A DNA stretch of 5,759 bases, taken from NCBI GenBank assembly GCA_016930995.1, contig JAFGFQ010000076.1, forward strand, positions 1 through 5,759, read 5' to 3'. The translations under genes were made by a program, and so were the position numbers. This stretch comes from Thermoplasmatota archaeon. GTDB taxonomy: Archaea; Thermoplasmatota; E2; DHVEG-1. The number at the start of each line of letters is the position of its first letter. Position 1 is the stretch's first letter. Shown here piece by piece: positions 1 through 5,144 of the stretch. Below the pieces are notes generated by a model, which made no database searches, was not told the origin of the DNA, and saw only the letters and a program-made list of their open reading frames with translations.

Positions 1-81
1 CCTGCACTAATTTTTCCACTGATTCTATCCCCACCAATCACGAAAAATGTAAAAATCGTTACAACAGATATAATCTTAAAA

Positions 82-104
82 ATGTGTTAACATATGTGTT
101 AACA
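82..104 (+). repeat. Short tandem repeat ATGTGTTAACA x2
   Basis: ATGTGTTAACA occurs at 82-92 and 94-104, a 12-nt period with one spacer T. Each unit contains the GTTAAC palindrome. Copy B has only one GTTAACA unit, so this looks like a local duplication within copy A. It explains most of the length difference between the two copies in this segment. Confidence 0.8.
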
Positions 105-107
105 AAT

Positions 108-134
108 ACGCGCTCAAATTCCCCCCAACGCGCT
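108..134 (+). repeat. Direct repeat ACGCGCT x2 around a C6 tract
   Basis: ACGCGCT is found at 108-114 and 128-134, a 20-nt period (about two helical turns), with a C6 run (121-126) between. The G+C-rich island stands out against the AT-rich surroundings. Copy B keeps the C-rich core and a CGCG at the matching place, but not an exact second ACGCGCT. It could be a protein-binding site; no factor is known. Confidence 0.6.
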
Positions 135-158
135 AATAATTAGCACGGTTGTTTAACA

Positions 159-178
159 GAAGAAAAATAAATTTTTTT
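159..178 (-). terminator. Possible T-rich terminator after AbiEii
   Basis: Read on the minus strand, an A-run leads into TTTATTTTTCTTC (171 to 159), about 95 nt past the toxin stop codon. Archaeal RNA polymerase can terminate at such U-rich tracts without a hairpin. The adjacent 12-bp palindrome at 176-187 lies just before it. Evidence is composition only. Confidence 0.3.
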
Positions 179-266
179 ACTAGTAAATTCGTGTTCCCAT
201 CCCGATTGGATTACTACATTCAACAGGGAAAATAACGAACCAGACTACTCTGTTTTTCTGATCTTG

Positions 267-1205
267 TTAACGTTTTTTCTTTTCTTCGAGTTGTTTAAGA
301 TTCCAGAGGATACTTGGATGCTTTGTAATATGGTGGTTTAAGAGATCGTGATGTTTTAGAAGAGTTGGTTCAAATCGGTGATCATCAAAGAAGGTATCGA
401 TGAGGGTTTTGTATTTATCTTTGGAATTGTTGAGATGTTGAGTGATAAAAACTTGTGTTTTTTCTTTGATGTCTGCCGGTACATGTCCGTTTCGTATCAG
501 ATTTTTTAACTGGTCATCGATCATGACATTCTTGATGATAGTATCTGGATTGCGATCGTAGAGACGTGGCTCTTTTCTCATGAGACTATCAATAACCATG
601 GCGACGTCAAACAAAGTAGTATTGAGTTTTATCTTTGAGATAGTGTAGAGGTCAAAGAGATCTCTTGAGCTAGCAATGTTTTCTTCTCCATATCTGTACA
701 GGACGGTGCAGAATTTATTTCCAAAGAGTTCTTCTCGTTGAGGTGTCTGAACTGAGAACTCATCACCAGTTTTCAGATGGGTGAACGGCAGAAGGATGTG
801 CTTAGATAATACCGGTATTCGCCGCAGGTACCCAATTTCAATTTTTAGAGAATCTTTTTCGCCATCCGCAGTCTTGTATCCAATGTCGAATCGGGTTAAT
901 GGGTACGATGGTTGGATTGCGATATCATCGTTGTTATAATGAAGATCGTGTAATATTTTTTTGATTATGGTATCAATTTCATTTCGTTCCTGTGCCCAGT
1001 CGTTTTGTTGTTGGTCACGATAGTTAAAATCGATGTCAATACTGAGGCGGGGAATATCTTTAAAATGAAGGAAGTTGAGTGCGGTGCCACCGTAGAGCGA
1101 AAGTCGTTTCTTTGTGTATGTGGTGGTATAGATCTTTTGGAGGATGTCGCTGATTCGATAGATTTTTTCTATGAGCCTTGGGTTAAATCCAGATGTATCG
1201 AACAT
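267..1205 (-). CDS. abiEii: AbiEii/AbiGii-family nucleotidyltransferase toxin
   Basis: This 312-aa protein matches the AbiEii/AbiGii (DUF1814) family, the toxin half of AbiE systems. Family members are DNA-polymerase-beta-fold nucleotidyltransferases; studied ones are bacteriostatic and some relatives modify tRNA. Seen here: the nucleotidyltransferase core GGTALN (residues 39-44) followed by SIDIDF (55-60), with D57 and D59 as likely metal ligands; a KIEIGY strand (121-126); and the late family motif ELFGNK (159-164) followed by SSRDLFDLY (179-187), where K164, R181 and D182 are the expected conserved residues. The C-terminal ~100 residues are charged, unassigned and end in a basic tail. The start is ATG, with GAGGTG at 1213-1218 seven nt upstream, inside the end of the antitoxin gene. 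Only 2 nt separate it from that gene, so translational coupling is likely. The length is normal and the motifs are intact, so it looks functional. The target is unknown. Confidence 0.93.
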   Translation of the reverse strand: MFDTSGFNPRLIEKIYRISDILQKIYTTTYTKKRLSLYGGTALNFLHFKDIPRLSIDIDFNYRDQQQNDWAQERNEIDTIIKKILHDLHYNNDDIAIQPSYPLTRFDIGYKTADGEKDSLKIEIGYLRRIPVLSKHILLPFTHLKTGDEFSVQTPQREELFGNKFCTVLYRYGEENIASSRDLFDLYTISKIKLNTTLFDVAMVIDSLMRKEPRLYDRNPDTIIKNVMIDDQLKNLIRNGHVPADIKEKTQVFITQHLNNSKDKYKTLIDTFFDDHRFEPTLLKHHDLLNHHITKHPSILWNLKQLEEKKKR

Positions 1206-1207
1206 CG

Positions 1208-2023
1208 TTATACACCTCGTAAGAGTTCATTGAACTCGATCGGGGTGTACAGGTTCCAGGTTGTATTCAAGATGCTTTTGTATCCTTTTTTGATATACAT
1301 GGGAGAATTTCCGATGTGCTTTTCTAAAACATTTTGTAGGTCTTCGAGGATATTTTGATAATAAGGGTTTTTGGTAAAGAGTTCAAGGATGAGACCCGTT
1401 TTGCGAAATAAGATATCTTTTTGTATGATGGTGAGAAGGGATTTGAGTTCTTGTGCGGTGACACCAGATAATCCTTCGAGGCTTTTAAGGCATTCTTCCC
1501 AACCGCCAGCGTACTGTGGTCTGTCGATGCAATCAAGGAATGTTTTGCTGGGTGAAGAGAGTCGGATTTCTTGGTTTTTATGGAGACGTTTTTTTATGCC
1601 AAGGTTTGGATATGAGGTAAACACTGGTTGATATGCGATGTGTTTGAAGGTGAACGGTCTGAATTTTTTTTCATAAGGAACGACCGTGTAGATGGTATTG
1701 TAACTTGAGTAGGCGCAGCCATGTAGTTCTAATGCGGTATGATATCCGAGGTAGTAGGGGGACTGGAGTTTGGAGGCAATGAGATATGCATCTGGTTGAA
1801 ATGAAGGATCGTTGATCATAGTTGGCTGCACTGCAATATAGAGTCCTCTTTGAGGATGGAGCAGTTTTCCTTGTTGGCAGAGTCTGTTGATATATTCTGT
1901 ATAGATATATTTTGGAGAGATATGGCGTGTTTTCATGATTGTTGACGCGATGCCTTCGATGTCTTTGTATCGGACGACTTCTTTTTTTAGTAGCTCTTGG
2001 TAAAGGGTCTCGTATTTCGTCAT
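1208..2023 (-). CDS. abiEi: AbiEi-like antitoxin / winged-helix transcriptional regulator
   Basis: Predicted 271-aa partner of the downstream AbiEii toxin. AbiEi-type proteins neutralise the toxin and repress their own promoter. The N-terminal ~65 residues look like a winged helix: a helix ELLKKEVVRYKDIEGIA, a recognition-helix segment around YIYTEYINRL, and a wing ending in QRGLYIAV. The middle carries YYLGYHTALELHG, and further on SPSKTFLDCIDRP followed by YAGGWEECLKSL, both typical of the AbiEi family core. An upstream TTG at 2041 would add six residues. ATG at 2023 is preferred because a BRE/TATA pair at 2053-2067 would start transcription only a few nt before it, giving a leaderless or near-leaderless mRNA; no Shine-Dalgarno precedes either start. 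The gene leads the operon, as in most AbiE loci. Family assignment is from pattern recognition, and neutralising activity is inferred from context. Confidence 0.86.
   Translation of the reverse strand: MTKYETLYQELLKKEVVRYKDIEGIASTIMKTRHISPKYIYTEYINRLCQQGKLLHPQRGLYIAVQPTMINDPSFQPDAYLIASKLQSPYYLGYHTALELHGCAYSSYNTIYTVVPYEKKFRPFTFKHIAYQPVFTSYPNLGIKKRLHKNQEIRLSSPSKTFLDCIDRPQYAGGWEECLKSLEGLSGVTAQELKSLLTIIQKDILFRKTGLILELFTKNPYYQNILEDLQNVLEKHIGNSPMYIKKGYKSILNTTWNLYTPIEFNELLRGV
1213..1218 (-). promoter_or_regulatory. Shine-Dalgarno for the AbiEii toxin gene
   Basis: GAGGTG on the minus strand, seven nt before the toxin ATG and inside the last codons of the antitoxin gene. The first gene lacks such a site while the second has one. 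This is the usual archaeal pattern of a leaderless leading gene and SD-driven internal cistrons, and it supports the chosen start. Confidence 0.7.
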
Positions 2024-2052
2024 AGTTTGACAAATATTCAACGATATACAGG

Positions 2053-2067
2053 TATTTAACCATTACT
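2053..2067 (-). promoter_or_regulatory. BRE/TATA promoter of the AbiE operon
   Basis: On the minus strand, GTTAAATA (2060 down to 2053) matches the archaeal TATA box at seven of eight bases (TTTAWATA). One base upstream lies AGTAAT (2067 to 2062), which fits the BRE consensus RNWAAW. The TATA centre is about 33 nt from the ATG at 2023, implying a leader of only about 5-8 nt. A short inverted repeat, CCAT-ATTG-ATGG (2088-2099), sits about 20 bp upstream of the BRE and is a weak operator candidate for autoregulation. Position and consensus are seen; activity is inferred. Confidence 0.55.
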
Positions 2068-2210
2068 GCGTAGAAAAAGTGTCAAAGCCATATTGATGGT
2101 TTTTCAATGCTACAGCGGTTTTTTACCTGCACACTGTAGAATTTTTGTCAAGATAGTTTGAAAAACATTAAATAAAGAAGGAAAATGAATATAATCAGTT
2201 ATATTATTTT

Positions 2211-2413
2211 ACTGGTACATTCAATTTCCTTTTCCAACGGGAATCTTTAAAATTGAAAAACTCCCACAACAGATATGGAACCATTAAATTTGTTAACAAA
2301 TACGAGTCCGAATCTCCCTCCCCGCGTTAATATTTATTACGGTTAAAATTAGTACGGTATTTTAAAGAGAAAATTTAATTGATTGATTTATTATTAAATT
2401 AATATTAGATCCT
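2211..2413 (+). repeat. Diverged intergenic direct repeat, copy B
   Basis: Second copy of the sequence at about 18-203, in the same orientation; anchor matches are listed under copy A. Copy B has its own small internal duplication: TACGGT at 2338-2343 and 2353-2358 (15-nt period), where copy A has a single CACGGT. It lies about 150 nt upstream of the oxidoreductase gene and about 190 nt upstream of the AbiE start. The boundaries are approximate because the ends are AT-rich and diverged. Confidence 0.65.
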
Positions 2414-2500
2414 CACCTTCTTTTCATTTTTTCATCTTTAAACTCTTCTCAATAATCTTTATCAGTTTGATGATAGGTAGTTTTAAGTAAGAACTGTTAG

Positions 2501-2514
2501 GAAATCTTTAAGAA
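2501..2514 (+). promoter_or_regulatory. Candidate BRE/TATA promoter of the Fe-S/FAD operon
   Basis: GGAAAT (2501, 2502-2506 read with the preceding G) fits the BRE pattern RNWAAW and is followed one base later by TTTAAGAA (2507-2514), a 6/8 match to TTTAWATA. The BRE-to-TATA arrangement is like that of the AbiE promoter. Transcription would begin near 2537, leaving a leader of about 27 nt that includes the ribosome-binding site. The same bases form a 6-bp inverted repeat, AATCTT-TAAG-AAGATT (2503-2518), which could instead be an operator. Other AT-rich candidates exist further upstream. Confidence 0.42.
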
Positions 2515-2552
2515 GATTAAGGAGTATCAAGGTTGTAAAAAAAATAATTCTT

Positions 2553-2559
2553 AGGGGAT
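2553..2559 (+). promoter_or_regulatory. Shine-Dalgarno of the Fe-S/FAD gene
   Basis: AGGGGAT lies four nt before the ATG at 2564. It is a partial match to the archaeal AGGAGGTGAT complement and the only purine-rich site near the start, so it supports this start codon. Confidence 0.55.
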
Positions 2560-2563
2560 AAAA

Positions 2564-4540
2564 ATGAAGACTACTAAAAATGTAGGTTTTGATAAAGCAT
2601 CATTCAAAGACGCTGTCGCTATTGCTACAAAAGGGACTCATTGCGGAATGTGCAGAATCGATTTTCTTGGGTCTGGTTTATGTCCCGCTGGGAAAAAACA
2701 TGGGTATCTAGCGTATTGGCCGCAGGGTCGGATGGAACTGGTGAAACACTTATACGAAGGTCGAATCAAGCCGACAGAAAAACTCATTGAGATTGCGAAT
2801 TCCTGTACTCTATGTGGTATTTGTGATAAGCAGTGTAATTTTACCACACAATTACGACCAGAGAAGGTTGCACGGGCTATAAAAGACTATGTTAATAGTC
2901 TTGATGAAAGCGAATTTCAGAGTGTCCCGGAGGATGATATTCTCCGAGGATTACGTGAGATCGTTGGAGACGAATGGGCAACAAATGATCCAAATATTAT
3001 CGTTTCATATACAAGATCAATAATTCCTCCAGATGTTGAATTAAAATATTATATTGTTATGCCAGATAGCACTGAGCAGGTATCAAAAATCATCAAATTC
3101 GCAAATAAACATAATATTCCTTTTTTGGCGCGAAGTGGCGGAACAACGTGTTCAGTCACTGCGTCATACGTTTTAATGAAAGCTTTTAGCTTGGATCATG
3201 GTATTGTTATCGATCTTTTACGACTCAAAAAACTTGAAATTCATCCTGAGAGTTCTACAGCAATTGTTGGTGCTGGGATCACTACTTTTGAACTTCAAAA
3301 AGCAGCCTCTACTCATAAATTAAGAGCGCTTGCTGCAGAAGCAGGGGCTCATTATTGTTCCAATATTGCGACCACGGGTATCATTTCTACTTGGGGAAAT
3401 AACTATGGGGCTTTTGCAGATAATTTTGTTGATGTCACCCAAGTTGATGAAAAGGGAAACGTTACAAAACATAGTGATGTAGATATCGTAAATCCCTATT
3501 CTGCTGAAACTGGATTTGCTTATGTAACGATGACTCCTTCAAAAATTATCACAGAAGCTATTGTGAAACTTCATCCTGTTTTTGATGATGAAGTCGCGGT
3601 TTTTGTTCCCTTTACTGACTTAAAGGACGCTCTGAGTATGTTATTAAAACTCGGGAAGCGTGATGTGGGTTTATCCCTTGCTGTTCTTTCCGCGAAATAT
3701 CTTGCTGAGTTTCTCAGTCCAACAGTTCAGATTTCAAGAGACTTTGAAGATATTTGTAAACACTATTTGAAACTGAATTGGGTTGTCTCTATCATTGGTA
3801 CGAAAGATGATCAAAGAATCGTCGAGGAAATGGCTGAATACACGATGGATCAATCGTTGTTCAAGAGTTTAATCCTTGGTGCACCACGTTTTTCCGCTTT
3901 GAAAGCGAGTGAATTTTTACAGATCCTGTCTGAAGAGGATGATCCCCTTAAAGCTCTCTTTGCGGGACCCATGAGAAAGCATTTGGAAAAAAGCTTGGAT
4001 CCTTCACCTGAACAAGTGGCGAAAGTATATGATACAGATTTACAGGATTTTTTCAAAAAAGTATATTCAAGATCAGAAATGACGGATGTGGTGTGGCTTC
4101 ATGCATTTCGAATATTACCGACGCGAATGCTTCGACAGCGGATGTTTTCGGGACCTGGAGGATCGATATGGAGCGGTGATACGAATCACATTTTAAAGTG
4201 GATTCAGATGTTCGCCGATGTTGGTGATAAATATCAGTTAGAACATTCTCTTGGATTTATTACTCCGTTGGATCATGGAAATTTTGTGTATATGGAATAT
4301 GATTATTTCTTTGACCATAATGATCCAGAAGTCGGACATAAAATAGGTAAAACATTTATTGAAACGATGGAGCAGTCATATTTAATGGGGAACGTCATCA
4401 CCCTTCTTGATTATATGTTTAAAGGGATGTATAGGAAAGAACACATCTTGTATCCTCTACCCAAGGGGATATCAAAAGAAGAACAAGTGATTTTTAGAGA
4501 ACTCCTTGAAAGTACTTTAGGAAGTGAAGAAACATGGTAA
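2564..4540 (+). CDS. Fe-S/FAD (GlcD-like) fusion oxidoreductase
   Basis: This 658-aa, probably cytosolic protein has no signal peptide or membrane segment. Residues ~20-110 form a HdrC/GlpC-like iron-sulfur domain: C27-x2-C30-x9-C40-P, then C81-x2-C84-G-x-C87-x3-C91. Residues ~140-340 look like the PCMH/VAO-type FAD domain: the segment YYIVMPDSTEQVSKIIKFA (162-180), the FAD-phosphate loop ARSGGTTCSVTA (189-200), IVIDLLRLKKLEI (214-226), and the second FAD-contact stretch IATTGIISTWGNNYGAFADN (268-287) leading into VTQVDEKGNV. The rest is a substrate/cap domain with LDHGNFVYMEYDYFFDH (569-585). The family includes D-lactate, glycolate and 2-hydroxyglutarate dehydrogenases and alkyl-DHAP synthase. 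The expected HxGDGNxH and EHGxG motifs of GlcD-type enzymes are not recognisable, so a 2-hydroxyacid substrate should not be assumed. Electrons presumably pass from flavin to the clusters and an unknown acceptor. It overlaps the SCP2-like gene by 7 nt. Confidence 0.9.
   Translation: MKTTKNVGFDKASFKDAVAIATKGTHCGMCRIDFLGSGLCPAGKKHGYLAYWPQGRMELVKHLYEGRIKPTEKLIEIANSCTLCGICDKQCNFTTQLRPEKVARAIKDYVNSLDESEFQSVPEDDILRGLREIVGDEWATNDPNIIVSYTRSIIPPDVELKYYIVMPDSTEQVSKIIKFANKHNIPFLARSGGTTCSVTASYVLMKAFSLDHGIVIDLLRLKKLEIHPESSTAIVGAGITTFELQKAASTHKLRALAAEAGAHYCSNIATTGIISTWGNNYGAFADNFVDVTQVDEKGNVTKHSDVDIVNPYSAETGFAYVTMTPSKIITEAIVKLHPVFDDEVAVFVPFTDLKDALSMLLKLGKRDVGLSLAVLSAKYLAEFLSPTVQISRDFEDICKHYLKLNWVVSIIGTKDDQRIVEEMAEYTMDQSLFKSLILGAPRFSALKASEFLQILSEEDDPLKALFAGPMRKHLEKSLDPSPEQVAKVYDTDLQDFFKKVYSRSEMTDVVWLHAFRILPTRMLRQRMFSGPGGSIWSGDTNHILKWIQMFADVGDKYQLEHSLGFITPLDHGNFVYMEYDYFFDHNDPEVGHKIGKTFIETMEQSYLMGNVITLLDYMFKGMYRKEHILYPLPKGISKEEQVIFRELLESTLGSEETW
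4520..4527 (+). promoter_or_regulatory. Shine-Dalgarno of the SCP2-like gene
   Basis: GGAAGTGA, one mismatch from GGAGGTGA, lies six nt before the ATG at 4534 and inside the end of the upstream gene. It fixes the start of the overlapping gene and supports co-translation from one mRNA. Confidence 0.7.
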
Positions 4541-4947
4541 AATTTCTTTCAGAAGAATGGATTACCTTTGGTAAACAATTTATGCTTGAAAAAATCGATC
4601 CAGTAAAAGATTTGAAAAATCTCACAACTTCATTACTCTGTGTTATCGAGAATGTTCCCCCCAATGAAACAACGATGAATTTATATTTAGAATTTCAACA
4701 GGGAAAATTAACAGACCTTATCGTCAATACGAGCAATCCATTTACGGAGAAAGAAGCAGTGTTCGTGATAACAGGACTCTACGGGACGTATAAAGATATT
4801 ATCAAGGGAAATATGAGTTTGTCAATGGCTCTCCTCAAAAACAGATTGAAACTAAAGGGAAGCAAAATAGAGGCACTCAAATTATTAAAACCAATTGATG
4901 TTGTTATTAATTCTCTACAAAAAATAACCAATGAATTTGAAGAATAA
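4534..4947 (+). CDS. SCP2-like sterol/lipid-carrier domain protein
   Basis: This 137-aa protein resembles stand-alone archaeal SCP2-domain proteins. SCP2 domains form a hydrophobic tunnel that binds lipids or acyl chains. Seen here: an N-terminal KFLSEEWI motif typical of such proteins; a central beta-rich part with LYLEFQQGKLTDLIV (50-64) and EKEAVFVITG (72-81); then YKDIIKGNMSLSMALLKNRLKLKGSKIEALKLLKPI (86-121), matching the SCP2 pattern of a ligand-contact helix followed by a KLKGs strand and C-terminal helix. There is no signal or membrane anchor. The ATG overlaps the upstream stop (ATGGTAA), with GGAAGTGA six nt upstream. Tight coupling to the Fe-S/FAD enzyme suggests it presents a hydrophobic substrate or forms a subunit. 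No ligand can be deduced. The fold is likely; the job is inference. Confidence 0.75.
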   Translation: MVKFLSEEWITFGKQFMLEKIDPVKDLKNLTTSLLCVIENVPPNETTMNLYLEFQQGKLTDLIVNTSNPFTEKEAVFVITGLYGTYKDIIKGNMSLSMALLKNRLKLKGSKIEALKLLKPIDVVINSLQKITNEFEE

Positions 4948-5144
4948 ATAACTCGTAATTTTATATTTCAACAGAAAGTGTCAAAAAATACATCGTTGTC
5001 ATCTAGCTTTCTCATACTGAGAATTTAATATTGTGAGTAACGGGTATAAATTTAGAGTTATCCTAGAATCCCCTGCGTGAAATCCCTTATCTTTTATTTT
5101 TAAAATGTTGATACTTTTGATTTGAATTTCCGAATGTCTTGAGT
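4948..5144. other. Convergent intergenic spacer
   Basis: This spacer of about 200 nt lies between the stops of the SCP2-like gene and trmO. No ORF of note is present. It contains an isolated TATA-like TATAAATT (5045-5052, plus strand) with no gene behind it, the T-rich tract at 5089-5101, and an 11-mer AAAGTGTCAAA (4975-4985) that recurs at 2077-2087 near the AbiE promoter. I see no recognisable RNA gene. Confidence 0.5.
5089..5101 (+). terminator. Possible T-rich terminator after the SCP2-like gene
   Basis: The plus-strand tract ATCTTTTATTTTT lies about 145 nt after the SCP2-like stop and about 45 nt before the convergent trmO stop. Archaeal termination at U-rich tracts would fit between two convergent units. 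There is no hairpin, and the call rests on composition and position. Confidence 0.3.

Larger units (their letters stand above)
18..203 (+). repeat. Diverged intergenic direct repeat, copy A
   Basis: Aligns colinearly by eye with about 2211-2413. Anchors are ACTG/ATTC (18-25 with 2211-2222, with a 4-nt insertion in B), the identical ACAACAGATAT (61-71 with 2266-2276), the identical TGTTAACAAATACG (97-110 with 2291-2304), the next 40 nt at 27/40 identity with no gap, AATTAG-Y-ACGGT (138-149 with 2347-2358), and an AT-rich tail (174-195) at 16/22. Copy A differs by an internal 12-nt duplication. The first seven bases of the window, CCTGCAC, recur at 2126-2132, so the homology may extend left of the window. 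Both copies are in the same orientation and lie on either side of the AbiE operon. Confidence 0.65.
1..266. other. Intergenic region downstream of the AbiE operon
   Basis: No credible gene is visible. The region holds repeat copy A (about 18-203), a 12-bp perfect palindrome TTTACTAGTAAA (176-187), and a T-rich minus-strand tract (171 to 159) that could end AbiE transcription. A 15-nt string (219-233) recurs inside the SCP2-like gene. The window begins inside this region, so a gene to the left may be missed. Confidence 0.6.
2042..2563. other. Long divergent intergenic region
   Basis: These roughly 520 bases separate the divergent AbiE operon and the oxidoreductase operon. They contain the AbiE promoter (2053-2067), an unassigned AT-rich stretch (2100-2210) with one unconvincing 21-codon ORF (2185-2250), repeat copy B (2211-2413), and the oxidoreductase promoter and ribosome-binding site (2500-2560). 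No RNA gene is recognisable. The region is long for a compact archaeal genome. Confidence 0.6.

Noticed and set aside
240..257. Small hairpin CAGA-CTAC-TCTG followed by T5 on the plus strand
   Set aside because: A 4-bp stem is too weak, and no plus-strand gene ends there; the neighbouring gene runs the other way.
1005..1358. Plus-strand ORF of 117 codons opposite the AbiEi/AbiEii junction
   Set aside because: It lies antisense to two well-supported genes, spans their junction, has a low-complexity composition with no recognisable motif, and has no promoter or ribosome-binding site.
1324..1631. Two small ORFs (minus 1324-1536, plus 1371-1631) inside the antitoxin gene
   Set aside because: Both are out-of-frame shadows of abiEi without family motifs.
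1671..2063. Minus-strand ORF of 130 codons starting at ATG 2063, in another frame of the antitoxin gene
   Set aside because: It overlaps the AbiEi gene, its start lies in the AbiE promoter, and its arginine/proline-rich translation is typical of a shifted frame.
2638..4056. Antisense ORFs at 2638-2847 and 3850-4056 within the flavoprotein gene
   Set aside because: They lie opposite conserved Fe-S and FAD coding sequence and have no supporting start signals.
5045..5052. TATA-like TATAAATT on the plus strand between convergent genes
   Set aside because: No ORF or recognisable RNA lies downstream before the antisense trmO gene, and the AT-rich spacer makes a chance match likely.
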